From Comamonadaceae bacterium (GTDB taxonomy: Bacteria; Pseudomonadota; Gammaproteobacteria; Burkholderiales; Burkholderiaceae_C): DNA of 33,324 nucleotides. Each line of letters begins with the position of its first letter. The stretch's first letter is position 1. The notes under the pieces were generated by a model. That model saw only the letters and a list, made by a program, of their open reading frames with translations, made no database searches and was not told the DNA's origin. The position numbers and the translations under genes were made by a program. This document shows positions 23,338 to 31,599 of this stretch, in pieces. The DNA is taken from the NCBI GenBank assembly GCA_947508145.1, contig CANNRV010000004.1:1-33324 (forward strand), given 5' to 3'.

Positions 23338-23667
23338 ATGGACACCTCCACCTTGGACCTTGAAAAAATGAAAGCATCGGCAGGAAATGCTTGCCGACTC
23401 ATGAAAGTTCTCTCCAACCCCGACCGCTTGATGCTGCTGTGCCAGTTATCTCAAAGCGAAAAACGGGTCGGTGAGTTGGAAGAAATACTAGGCATTGTTC
23501 AACCTACCCTGTCGCAACAACTCACCGTATTACGTGAAGAAGAGTTGGTGACCACCCGCCGCGATGGCAAAAACATCTATTACCAGATCGCTAGCCCCCA
23601 AGCGCTGGCAGTCATGAACGTTTTGTTCGAACAATTTTGTGGGCCCAACGCAGGAGACAACACATGA
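23338..23667 (+). CDS. bigR: ArsR-family persulfide-sensing repressor (BigR/SqrR-like)
   Basis: This 109-residue winged-helix repressor has KVLSNPDRLMLLCQLS, VGELEEILGIVQPTLSQQL (recognition helix) and the TTRRDGKNIYYQI wing. Cys35 in LLCQL and Cys101 near the C-terminus in FEQFCG correspond in position to the two cysteines that form a tetrasulfide in SqrR/BigR; Cys19 is extra. The ATG at 23338 follows AGGAAAACCGCCC; an upstream TTG frame runs through the operator and is excluded. It probably represses both divergent operons until reactive sulfur species accumulate. Its stop overlaps the YeeE gene (ATGA). The name bigR is by analogy. Confidence 0.9.
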   Translation: MDTSTLDLEKMKASAGNACRLMKVLSNPDRLMLLCQLSQSEKRVGELEEILGIVQPTLSQQLTVLREEELVTTRRDGKNIYYQIASPQALAVMNVLFEQFCGPNAGDNT

Positions 23668-24107
23668 ATATCGATTGGACACATTTCACACCCTTCGCCT
23701 CTCTGACCGGCGGCATTATTTTGGGGGTGGCATCAGCCATTTTTATCCTGATCAACGGACGCATTTTGGGAATCAGCGGCATCTTAGGCGGCTTGTTGCC
23801 CCCTAAAGCCGGTGACACCACGTGGCGAATCGCATTCATGTTGGGATTGTTTGCAGCGCCTACGGTGTTCCACGCCGTTGTACCCGCCCAATTCATCACT
23901 GAACCCCGCATCGGTGCCACAGACTGGATGGTCGTCGCCGCCGGATTGCTTGTCGGCATTGGCACACGTTACGCATCAGGCTGCACCAGTGGTCACGGTG
24001 TTTGCGGTTTGTCCCGTTTATCGCCCCGCTCTTTGCTGGCCACCATGTCGTTCATGGGTGCGGGTTTTGCCATGGTCTACGTCATGCGCCATCTCTTTGT
24101 CATCTAA
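23664..24107 (+). CDS. YeeE/YedE half-transporter, first subunit (PmpA-like)
   Basis: This 147-residue membrane protein has about four helices. Its conserved cysteine motif is GCTSGHGVCGLSRLSPRS, the hallmark of the YeeE/YedE thiosulfate/sulfur-compound transporter family. It is half-size, and the partner half is the next gene 9 bp downstream. Translation is coupled to the repressor by ATGA. It likely imports thiosulfate or another sulfane-sulfur species, passing it along membrane cysteines. Confidence 0.9.
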   Translation: MNIDWTHFTPFASLTGGIILGVASAIFILINGRILGISGILGGLLPPKAGDTTWRIAFMLGLFAAPTVFHAVVPAQFITEPRIGATDWMVVAAGLLVGIGTRYASGCTSGHGVCGLSRLSPRSLLATMSFMGAGFAMVYVMRHLFVI

Positions 24108-24116
24108 GGAAAATAC

Positions 24117-24581
24117 ATGCTTCATAAAAACCATCTTTACCGCGTCGCTGAATTCAGCGTTGGCCTATTGTTCGGCATGGGTTTGATGCTTTCGGGCATG
24201 ACCGATCCCGGCAAAGTCATCGGATTTTTAGATTTGTTCGGCACTTGGGACCCTTCTCTCGCACTGGTGATGGGCGGCGCCATCATGGTGGGCTTTTTTG
24301 CCTTTACGGTTGCAAAAAAACGCACAACCACTTTCTTAGGTGGCGTTTTACGCCTACCTACCACCAACCGCATGGACAAACCTTTGGTGATCGGCAGTTT
24401 GCTGTTTGGTGCCGGTTGGGGCTTGGCCGGTTTTTGTCCGGGTCCTGCGCTGGTTTCTATGGCCGATGGCCAGCCTAAAGCGCTTGTGTTCGTGTTGGCC
24501 ATGTTGGTCGGCATGTTGGGCTTTGAATTGATGGACCGTTTTGTCCACGCCCCCCGCAAAGCCAAATTGAACGCAGCCTGA
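24117..24581 (+). CDS. YeeE/YedE half-transporter, second subunit (PmpB-like)
   Basis: This 154-residue protein has four predicted helices. Family motifs are GLMLSGMTDPGKVIGFLDL and GAGWGLAGFCPGPALV, the latter with the single conserved Cys. It forms the second half of the split YeeE/YedE transporter with the preceding gene. AAGGAAAATAC precedes its ATG. The DUF442-SQR gene follows after 20 bp. Confidence 0.9.
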   Translation: MLHKNHLYRVAEFSVGLLFGMGLMLSGMTDPGKVIGFLDLFGTWDPSLALVMGGAIMVGFFAFTVAKKRTTTFLGGVLRLPTTNRMDKPLVIGSLLFGAGWGLAGFCPGPALVSMADGQPKALVFVLAMLVGMLGFELMDRFVHAPRKAKLNAA

Positions 24582-24601
24582 ACCTCACGATTGGAACCAT
24601 C

Positions 24602-26269
24602 ATGGACATCAAAGCACTCACCTCTCACCTTTCTATCAGCCCCCAAATCTTGGTTTCTGAGATGCAAGCTGTGGCGGACGCAGGTTTCAAAGCCATTATT
24701 TGCAACCGCCCGGATGGTGAAGGCCCTGATCAACCTGGTTTTCAAGAAATTGAAAATGCGGCCAAGCAATTCGGCATAGAGGCGAAATACCTGCCGGCTG
24801 AGTCAGGAAAGGTCACGGATGCCGATGGCAAATCTTTTGGTCAATTGCTACAAGTCATGCCCGGCCCTGTGTTGGCTTATTGCCGAACCGGTATGCGCTC
24901 GACCACCATGTGGGCTTTGTCGCAAGCGGGTGTCACACCTCTGCCGCAGATTTTGGAAGCCTCGCAAAAAGTGGGCTTTGACATGAAGGCCTTGGTGCAA
25001 CGTATCGCCAATGGCGGCAAAACCCCGACCGACCAAGCCGATGCCAGTCACGATGTGGTGATTGTCGGCGGCGGTGCTGCAGGCATTTCAGTAGCGTCGA
25101 GTTTGTTAGCCCGCAGTCCTTTGCTGGACATTGCCATCATCGATCCTGCAGATGCCCATTTCTATCAACCAGGCTGGACCATGGTGGGCGGCGGCATTTT
25201 CAAACCCGGTGAAACGGCCCGCACGATGGCCTCTGTCATTCCCACCGACGTGAGTTGGATCAAGGCGGCTGTGGCCGCATTCGAACCGGATAACAACCAA
25301 ATTATTTTGGAAGGTTGCCGTGTGGTGAAGTACAAGCAGTTGGTGGTGTGCCCCGGCTTGAAGCTGGACTGGCAAGGCATTGAAGGGTTGAATGAAACAT
25401 TGGGTCGCAACGGTGTGACTTCCAATTACCGTTTCGATCTGGCCCCCTACACCTGGGAGCTGGTGCAAAACTTGAAAGGCGGCAAAGCGCTGTTCACCCA
25501 GCCACCGATGCCCATCAAATGTGCTGGTGCGCCGCAAAAAGCCATGTACTTATCGGCCGACCATTGGACCCGCCAAGGTGTGTTGAACAACATCGACATC
25601 CAATTTTGCAATGCAGGTGCGGTGTTGTTTGGCGTGGCCGACTATGTGCCCGCCCTCATGGAATATGTGAAGAAATACCGCATCGGCCTGAACTTTGGTG
25701 AAACCTTGGTGGCCGTGGATGGCCCAGCACACAAAGCGACGTTCATGAAAAACCTAGCCAATGGCAGCAAAGAAAAAGTGGTGCGTGACTTCGACATGAT
25801 CCATGTGGTGCCGCCCCAAAAAGCCCCCGACTTTGTGCGTGTCAGCCCCCTTGCAGATGCCGCCGGTTGGGTCGATGTCGACCCGTCCAGCCTGCGCCAC
25901 AAAACGTATGCCAACGTGTTCGCGTTGGGCGATGCGGCCAACACCACCAACGCCAAAACCGCTGCGGCGGCACGCAAACAAGCGCCGGTGGTTGCACACA
26001 ATCTGTTGGTAGCTATGGGGCAATTGCAAGGTGAAGCCAAGTACGACGGTTACGGTTCCTGCCCTTTGACAGTCGAGCGCGGAAAGATTGTGCTCGCCGA
26101 GTTCACCTACGGCGGCAAGCTGGCCCCTAGCTTCCCTTCCTGGTTGATCGACGGCACCAAGCCTTCCGCTTTGGCCTGGTATTTAAAGGAACGCATCCTT
26201 CCCCCTATTTATTGGGAAGCCATGCTCAAAGGCCGTGAATGGATGGCGCAACCTGAAATGGTGGGCTGA
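24602..26269 (+). CDS. sqr: DUF442 sulfurtransferase fused to type II sulfide:quinone oxidoreductase
   Basis: This 555-residue fusion has two parts. Residues 1-115 form a DUF442 (Blh N-domain/TIGR01244) unit with the phosphatase/rhodanese-like loop CRTGMRS (Cys94-Arg99). From about 150 on it is an FAD-dependent sulfide:quinone oxidoreductase, with GGGAAG at 156-161, PIKCAGAPQK (Cys307), and a C-terminal DGYGSCPL (Cys near 486). The two latter cysteines match the redox pair of mitochondrial-type (type II) SQR. It oxidises sulfide, reduces quinone and presumably hands the persulfide to its own DUF442 domain. Electrons can flow to the neighbouring cytochrome bd. The stop overlaps the SulP ATG. 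Confidence 0.93.
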   Translation: MDIKALTSHLSISPQILVSEMQAVADAGFKAIICNRPDGEGPDQPGFQEIENAAKQFGIEAKYLPAESGKVTDADGKSFGQLLQVMPGPVLAYCRTGMRSTTMWALSQAGVTPLPQILEASQKVGFDMKALVQRIANGGKTPTDQADASHDVVIVGGGAAGISVASSLLARSPLLDIAIIDPADAHFYQPGWTMVGGGIFKPGETARTMASVIPTDVSWIKAAVAAFEPDNNQIILEGCRVVKYKQLVVCPGLKLDWQGIEGLNETLGRNGVTSNYRFDLAPYTWELVQNLKGGKALFTQPPMPIKCAGAPQKAMYLSADHWTRQGVLNNIDIQFCNAGAVLFGVADYVPALMEYVKKYRIGLNFGETLVAVDGPAHKATFMKNLANGSKEKVVRDFDMIHVVPPQKAPDFVRVSPLADAAGWVDVDPSSLRHKTYANVFALGDAANTTNAKTAAAARKQAPVVAHNLLVAMGQLQGEAKYDGYGSCPLTVERGKIVLAEFTYGGKLAPSFPSWLIDGTKPSALAWYLKERILPPIYWEAMLKGREWMAQPEMVG

Positions 26270-28005
26270 TGTCCACTATTTCACGCTGGCTTCCTTCTGT
26301 CCCCCTGCTAGATTGGGGCCGCCAATACAACCGCGAAACCTTCACCAACGACGCGGTGGCAGCACTGATCGTCACCATCATGCTGATCCCGCAAAGCCTG
26401 GCTTATGCCTTGCTGGCGGGGCTGCCGCCAGAGGTGGGTTTGTATGCCAGCGTCGCGCCTTTGCTGCTGTATGCAGTGCTGGGCAGCAGTCGCGTGTTAG
26501 CCGTGGGTCCCGTGGCCGTGGTGTCTCTCATGACCGCCGCCGCCGTGGCCGAACACGCCGCTGCGGGTACGCACGCCTATTGGCAAGTCGCTATTACGCT
26601 GGCGTTTTTGTCCGGCGGCATGTTGATGCTCATGGGTTTGCTGCGCTTGGGTTTTCTGGCCAATTTTTTGAGCCACCCGGTCATTTCAGGTTTCATCTCC
26701 GCTTCGGGTTTGCTGATTGCGCTGAGCCAACTCAAAACCCTCATGGGCGTGAAAGCCGAGGGGCATCACTTTGTAGACCTGTTGTTGGCCTTGGTTCATC
26801 AGGCAGCTAACACTCACCTGCTGACACTGATCGTTGGCATCATGGCCACGGCGTTTTTGTTTTGGGTGCGCAAGGGCTTAAAGCCTTTGCTCATCTCGGC
26901 AGGTTTGAAACCCAAACTCGCCGACGTGCTGGCCAAAGCGGGCCCGGTGGTGGCGATTGCTCTGACCACCGTGTTGGCATGGTCGCTAGATTGGCAAGGC
27001 CAAGGCATGAAACTGGTGGGTACTGTGCCGCAAGGTTTGCCACCCATCACCGCCCCTTTGTGGGATTTGGCTTTGTGGCAAGAGTTGTTGGTTCCTGCGT
27101 TGCTCATCAGCGTGGTCGGTTTTGTGGAATCTGTGTCGGTGGGCCAAACCTTGGCCGCCAAACGCCGTCAGCGGATTGAACCCGACCAGGAGTTGGTGGC
27201 TTTAGGTGCCAGCAATTTGTCAGCGGCATTCACGGGCGGCTTTCCGGTGACGGGTGGTTTCGCACGCTCGGTGGTCAACTTTGACGCAGGTGCTGTCACC
27301 CCGGCAGCAGGTGTATTCACTGCAGTAGGCATCACCTTGGCGTCACTGTTTTTAACTCCTGCGCTTTACTATTTGCCGCAAGCCACACTGGCGGCAACCA
27401 TCATCGTGGCCGTGTTGTCATTGGTGGACTTTGGCATTTTGAAATCCACTTGGCGTTTCTCAAAATTAGACTTTCTGGCCGTGGCCACCACTTTGCTCGC
27501 GACACTGTTGGTAGGTGTGGAAAGCGGTTTGGTCATGGGCGTGGCGGTGTCCTTGGCACTGTTTTTGTTCCGTGCCAGCCGCCCGCACATTGCCACGGTG
27601 GGCCTGGTACCCAACACGGAATACTTTAGAAATGTGTTGCGCCACGATGTCTTGGTCAGCCCCAAACTGGTTTGTCTGCGCGTGGATGCCAGCATGTTCT
27701 TCGCCAACGCACGAGGGGTGGAAGACCGCATCAATGCCGAGGCGGCTGCACGACCAGCCCTGGAGCACGTGTTGCTGCAGTGCTCTGCGGTGAACGATAT
27801 TGATGCCAGTGCACTGGAGAGTTTGGAAGCCATTGCCAGCCGCTTGAAAGATTCGGGCATCGCCCTGCATTTTTCAGAGATCAAAGGTCCGGTGATGGAC
27901 AAACTCAAGCAAACTGAGTTCTTGCAGCATTTGCACGGCCGCGTGTTTTTGACCAACTACCAAGCCATACAAGCGCTGACGCCGGAAGTTATTCAGCAGC
28001 GCTGA
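26269..28005 (+). CDS. SulP-family anion transporter with C-terminal STAS domain
   Basis: This 578-residue protein starts with LLDWGRQYNRETFTNDAVAALIVTIMLIPQSLAYALLAGLPPEVGLYAS-type SulP sequence, has about 12-14 membrane helices to residue ~440, and ends with a STAS domain containing the NDIDASALESLEAI motif. SulP proteins move sulfate, bicarbonate and other anions. Overlap with the SQR stop (TGATG) and operon position suggest movement of sulfate or sulfite, the products of the pathway, though direction and ion are not encoded visibly. Confidence 0.92.
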   Translation: MSTISRWLPSVPLLDWGRQYNRETFTNDAVAALIVTIMLIPQSLAYALLAGLPPEVGLYASVAPLLLYAVLGSSRVLAVGPVAVVSLMTAAAVAEHAAAGTHAYWQVAITLAFLSGGMLMLMGLLRLGFLANFLSHPVISGFISASGLLIALSQLKTLMGVKAEGHHFVDLLLALVHQAANTHLLTLIVGIMATAFLFWVRKGLKPLLISAGLKPKLADVLAKAGPVVAIALTTVLAWSLDWQGQGMKLVGTVPQGLPPITAPLWDLALWQELLVPALLISVVGFVESVSVGQTLAAKRRQRIEPDQELVALGASNLSAAFTGGFPVTGGFARSVVNFDAGAVTPAAGVFTAVGITLASLFLTPALYYLPQATLAATIIVAVLSLVDFGILKSTWRFSKLDFLAVATTLLATLLVGVESGLVMGVAVSLALFLFRASRPHIATVGLVPNTEYFRNVLRHDVLVSPKLVCLRVDASMFFANARGVEDRINAEAAARPALEHVLLQCSAVNDIDASALESLEAIASRLKDSGIALHFSEIKGPVMDKLKQTEFLQHLHGRVFLTNYQAIQALTPEVIQQR

Positions 28006-28012
28006 ACACAGC

Positions 28013-29239
28013 ATGAAGCGCTTGCAACTGGGCATTCGCCACAACTTACATCAAGTGGTGCAGCAACTCTTGCAAGTGCTGTTGGTGGGTATGACGGTGG
28101 GCATGATGCGCAACGTCGTACCCGCGTTGGCAGAACAAGAATTTGGCGTGCCACGCGGTTCGTTCTTATTGCTGGTCACTTTCGTAGTGGCTTTTGGCGT
28201 GGTCAAAGGCGGTATGAATTTTGTCGCCGGTCGACGTGCTGAAGAACACGGTCGAAAGAAGGTGTTGCTTTTGGGTTGGCTGGTGGCCTTACCCATTCCG
28301 ATATTGATTTATTTCAGTACCAGTTGGAATGCGATTGTTTTAGCCACTTTGCTGCTCGGTATCAACCAAGGCCTGACCTGGTCTATGACCCAAACCTCAG
28401 CGCTTGATTTCACGCAACCCCAACAGCGCGGCTGGGTAATTGGCTTGAATGAGTTCTCGGGTTATGTGGGCGTGGCGTTGGCCGGCATTGCCACCGGCTA
28501 CGCAGCCACATGGTTGGGCGCACGCGCTGGTCTGCTGTGGTTTGGTGCCGCCGTGATTTCGCTGGGCACGTTGCTTGCAATGTTTGCTGTGGTTGAAAGC
28601 CAGCCTTGGAACCAATTGCACAGTTCTCAAACGCCTGCATCGGGTGCTGCGCCATTGAGTACCCGAGAGATTTTTGCATTGATGAGTTGGCGCGACACTC
28701 GAATGATGGCGCTCAGTCAAGCCGGTCTGGTGGAGAAGTTTGTCGACGCTTTGGTGTGGATGATTTGGCCGCTGTATCTGGTCCAACATGGCCTGCCGCT
28801 GACAGACATTGGCTGGGTGCTAGGCAGTTACGGCATCACCTGGGGCGTGGCGCAATTGGCCACCGGTTATTTTTCAGATGTGATTGGCAGGCATCGCCTT
28901 AACTGGATGGGGATGTGGCTTTGCGGTTTAGGTGTGGCCTTGTTTCCGTTTGGGAGTAACGCCTTTGAGTGGTCTTCTTCTGCGGCTTTAAGCGGCTTAG
29001 GCATGGCCATGCTCTACCCCAACCTGAGTGCAGCCGTTGCCGACTTGGCTGAGCCCGCCTGGCGCGCCTCGGCCATTGGCATTTATCGTTTTTGGCGCGA
29101 CATTGGCTACGCCGTGGGTGCAGCAGGCATCGGTTTGGTGGCGTTCTTGAGCGGCAACCTTGACTGCACTTTTTACTTTGTCGCCATCAGCATGTTGTTG
29201 TCAGGCGCCTGGTTGGCTTGGCGAGGCCAAGACGCCTGA
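28013..29239 (+). CDS. MFS transporter
   Basis: This 408-residue major facilitator protein has about 12 helices, a GRRAEEHGRKKVLL loop after helix 2 (the MFS motif A region) and a matching SDVIGRHRLNW loop in the second half. It is 7 bp after SulP and is the last gene of the repressor-led operon. The substrate is unknown. Location suggests export of a sulfur metabolite, or drug-like efflux associated by chance. There is no substrate-binding signature I recognise. Confidence 0.85.
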   Translation: MKRLQLGIRHNLHQVVQQLLQVLLVGMTVGMMRNVVPALAEQEFGVPRGSFLLLVTFVVAFGVVKGGMNFVAGRRAEEHGRKKVLLLGWLVALPIPILIYFSTSWNAIVLATLLLGINQGLTWSMTQTSALDFTQPQQRGWVIGLNEFSGYVGVALAGIATGYAATWLGARAGLLWFGAAVISLGTLLAMFAVVESQPWNQLHSSQTPASGAAPLSTREIFALMSWRDTRMMALSQAGLVEKFVDALVWMIWPLYLVQHGLPLTDIGWVLGSYGITWGVAQLATGYFSDVIGRHRLNWMGMWLCGLGVALFPFGSNAFEWSSSAALSGLGMAMLYPNLSAAVADLAEPAWRASAIGIYRFWRDIGYAVGAAGIGLVAFLSGNLDCTFYFVAISMLLSGAWLAWRGQDA

Positions 29240-29248
29240 CATCCAGAC

Positions 29249-29608
29249 TTATTTGCCGCCTTTGCCGGCGCCACTTGCGCCGCTGCCCTGGCCCATGCCA
29301 GAACCCGTTGCCATTCCTTCACCCATCTCAGAACCTTTGTGTCCTTGGGTACCTTGACCCGACATGGGAGCATCTGGCAAAGTCACACCTCTTTCAGCGG
29401 CACGTGTCTTCATCAATTCATGATGCTCCGCTCTGAAGGCTTGTTTTTCAGCCTTGGTTTTCAAAGAACGCATTTTGGTTTGGTATTCCGTGCGTTCAGC
29501 ATCGGTCATCAACTGCGCCCCGTACATAGGCATTGCAGTTTGCGTTTGTGTTTGTGTTTGTGCCTGCGTTGTCAAAGTGGCAGCTACCAATGCGACAACG
29601 AATACCAA
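29249..29608 (-). CDS. Small secreted protein with Gln-Thr repeat and Gly/Met-rich tail
   Basis: The frame encodes a hydrophobic leader (VFVVALVAATLTTQA), a QTQTQTQT repeat, a helical charged middle (LMTDAERTEYQTKMRSLKTKAEKQAFRAEHHELMKTRA) recalling CpxP/periplasmic adaptor-like proteins, and a Gly/Met/Ser-rich tail. The only in-frame start is a TTG at 29608. A GTG followed by AAAAACTTCACA at about 29630 would give a better signal peptide but is out of frame by one base, so there may be a frameshift or sequencing indel. It converges with the MFS gene (9 bp). A periplasmic, possibly metal-responsive role is a guess. Confidence 0.6.
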   Translation of the reverse strand: MVFVVALVAATLTTQAQTQTQTQTAMPMYGAQLMTDAERTEYQTKMRSLKTKAEKQAFRAEHHELMKTRAAERGVTLPDAPMSGQGTQGHKGSEMGEGMATGSGMGQGSGASGAGKGGK

Positions 29609-29865
29609 CTGAGAGACTGCGTTATGTGAAGTTTTTCACTGGATTTCTTTCGGTTATGAATGAAAGTCAAGTATCCAGACTAAAGTAAATAGCAGCTTGA
29701 TCTTAGTCAAGTTATACGGACATCAAGCAATTAATTTTCTAAATTCAGTTGAACAATTTATGCGAGTTTTCATGGGTGATTAATCAATTTACTAAAGAAC
29801 ACCGTAAATTTCTGTTAGAAATTGCTAAGGAATACGTGCTGATTAATGCTTTATTGAGTCAACAA
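29609..29865. other. A/T-rich intergenic stretch
   Basis: No gene is supported here; short plus-strand frames are the shadow of the downstream His-rich gene. The only visible regulatory word is an FNR-like site, listed separately. This marks the switch from the GC-richer sulfur locus to the A/T-richer right flank. Confidence 0.5.
29697..29710. promoter_or_regulatory. FNR/ANR-like box
   Basis: TTGATCTTAGTCAA matches the FNR consensus TTGAT-N4-ATCAA with one mismatch. It lies about 90-100 bp upstream of the small secreted-protein gene on the minus strand. A possible minus-strand promoter TTGACT-17 bp-TACTTT overlaps it. One site in a low-GC stretch can arise by chance. Confidence 0.35.
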
Positions 29866-30906
29866 TCAGTGGGTATGACGATGGTGAATATCTGGGTAAT
29901 GTGGGTGCTTGTGTTTCACCTCTATATGCATATGTTTATGATCATGAGGCTCTTGTCCATCCCACTCAAAATCATGAATGTGTTGGTGATGAAGATCGTG
30001 AATATGACCGTGCTCATGTTCAAGTGATTCATGATGGTGTTCATGCTCATGATGCTCGGTCAGATGGAGCCAGACGCCAACAGCCATCAGGAAAGCCGAT
30101 AGCCAGAATAACCAACCCGTTGCCTCACCTATCAGTACTACCGATATGGCGGCTCCTATGAAAGGTGCTGTTGAAAAATATGCACCCGTGCGAGCTGTAC
30201 CCAAGCCTCGCAAAGCCAACACAAACAGGACAAGGCTCATGCCATAGCCTATCAATCCAAGTGTCATGGTTGAGAAAACCACAAGTCCTGTCGGCAAAGA
30301 TAGTCCTAGGACTAAAGAGAGTGCACAGTTAACGGTACCAGCGATTAATCCTTTAACCCCAGCAATGAACAAGGCATCTGAAGCTGAAACCATACGTGTA
30401 AGGTTGTTGTCTACAGCCCAACAAAGACAAGCTATAGAAATCAACACGGGACCCGGCCAATTCAAGCTGTTATCAACATTTGCTTGCCAAGACAAGGCGA
30501 TACCTCCCAGAACGATCGCTGCCATACCCAGCACGATTCGCTTATCCGCACTCTCTCTAAACACCGTCCACGCAATCACCGCTGTCAGTACAGCTTCTAA
30601 ATTAAGCAAAAGTGAGGCTGTTGCACCCGTTGTTTTGCTTAAACCAAAAAGTAAGGTAACTGGTCCAAGTACTCCACCAAAAAGAATTACCCCGAAGAGC
30701 CAAGTCCATTCTGTAATTGCAAGTTGGGGGAAGTTCAAGCCTCGGTCGCGAATTAATCTAATTAACGTAAGACCGACGCCACTGCCTAAGTAAAGCAACC
30801 CAGCAAGCATGACAGGCTCCACATCACCCAACAGTAGCTTTGCAAATGGAGTGCTGGCACCAAATAACAGTGCAGCCAAAAGCGCGTAAACGACATCTCG
30901 GTTCAT
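29866..30906 (-). CDS. EamA/DMT-superfamily transporter with histidine-rich C-terminal tail
   Basis: This 346-residue protein has ten predicted helices in two EamA repeats (AALLFGASTPFAKLL in the first; LCWAVDNNLTRMVSASDALFIAGVKGLIAG in the second). The last ~65 residues contain about 25 histidines in HxH and HHxH patterns, a likely cytoplasmic binding tail for Ni, Zn, Co or Cu. It is downstream of the manganese exporter in the same orientation (81 bp gap). The family exports small metabolites or metals; the tail favours metal efflux or metal sensing. The tail extends to the very end of the frame. Confidence 0.85.
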   Translation of the reverse strand: MNRDVVYALLAALLFGASTPFAKLLLGDVEPVMLAGLLYLGSGVGLTLIRLIRDRGLNFPQLAITEWTWLFGVILFGGVLGPVTLLFGLSKTTGATASLLLNLEAVLTAVIAWTVFRESADKRIVLGMAAIVLGGIALSWQANVDNSLNWPGPVLISIACLCWAVDNNLTRMVSASDALFIAGVKGLIAGTVNCALSLVLGLSLPTGLVVFSTMTLGLIGYGMSLVLFVLALRGLGTARTGAYFSTAPFIGAAISVVLIGEATGWLFWLSAFLMAVGVWLHLTEHHEHEHHHESLEHEHGHIHDLHHQHIHDFEWDGQEPHDHKHMHIEVKHKHPHYPDIHHRHTH

Positions 30907-30987
30907 ACTAGGGAATCCATTGTTAATTAATTAGGAGCACTCTGATTTCAATCGCAACACTAATACATATTTCTTCCAATGAAACTA

Positions 30988-31596
30988 CTAAAACAACTTA
31001 TCTACTTGAAAGAGTGTGAGTAAACCCATAACAGCGAAGATGGCTGCGGCAACCGAATGTACCAACCTCATGGGAATCTTGGCTGCAAACCTATTGCCAA
31101 CAAATACAGCTGGAACATCTGCTATCAACATTCCCAATGTTGTTCCAGCAATAACAAACAGAGGTGAAGCGTAGTGGGCAGCTAAAGCCACGGTGGCTAT
31201 CTGAGTTTTATCACCCATCTCAGCCAAAAAGAACGTTACCAAAGTTGCACCGAACACGCCGAGATGGTTCGCTACTTCAGTTTCCTCTTCTTCAATTTTG
31301 TCTGGAATCAATGTCCAAATCGCCATCGAGATGAATGATCCACCAAGAACCCAACGCATGATTTCAGGACTTACTACTGAGGTAATCCAAGCGCCCAATG
31401 CACCGGCTAGGCCATGGTTAACTAATGTGGCGGCCAATATCCCTGTAATTATTGGAATAGGCTTTTTAAAACGTGCTGCAAGAATGAATGCAAGAAGTTG
31501 GGTTTTGTCACCGATTTCAGCAAGGGCAACAACACCAGTCGAAATGAATAGAGCTTCCATGAGAGAGATTCCTAAGCCAGACAAAACAATGACCAT
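30988..31596 (-). CDS. UPF0016/GDT1-family manganese exporter (MneA-like)
   Basis: This 202-residue protein has six helices in two repeats, each with the family signature: ALAEIGDKTQLLAFILAARF and FLAEMGDKTQIATVALAAHY (E-x-G-D-K-T). Members (GDT1/TMEM165, MneA) transport manganese or calcium, and bacterial ones export Mn2+. The ATG at 31596 has GGGGAGG six bases upstream, so it is preferred over the internal ATG at 31560. The leader is a yybP-ykoY riboswitch, which directly supports manganese-induced expression. No aa motif is missing. Confidence 0.93.
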   Translation of the reverse strand: MVIVLSGLGISLMEALFISTGVVALAEIGDKTQLLAFILAARFKKPIPIITGILAATLVNHGLAGALGAWITSVVSPEIMRWVLGGSFISMAIWTLIPDKIEEEETEVANHLGVFGATLVTFFLAEMGDKTQIATVALAAHYASPLFVIAGTTLGMLIADVPAVFVGNRFAAKIPMRLVHSVAAAIFAVMGLLTLFQVDKLF

Positions 31597-31599
31597 GCA

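Noticed and set aside
27369-27956. 195-codon minus-strand frame inside the SulP gene
   Set aside because: It lies wholly antisense to a clear SulP/STAS gene, and its composition follows from the codons of the sense strand.
29749-30027. 92-codon plus-strand Met/Val-rich frame
   Set aside because: It is the antisense of the histidine-rich tail (CAT/CAC codons read as ATG/GTG).
10187-31596. Integrase belonging to the sulfur module
   Set aside because: No recombinase gene lies between the remnants at 10.0 and 32.1 kb; the integrase at 32278 is placed as if it belongs to the next element.
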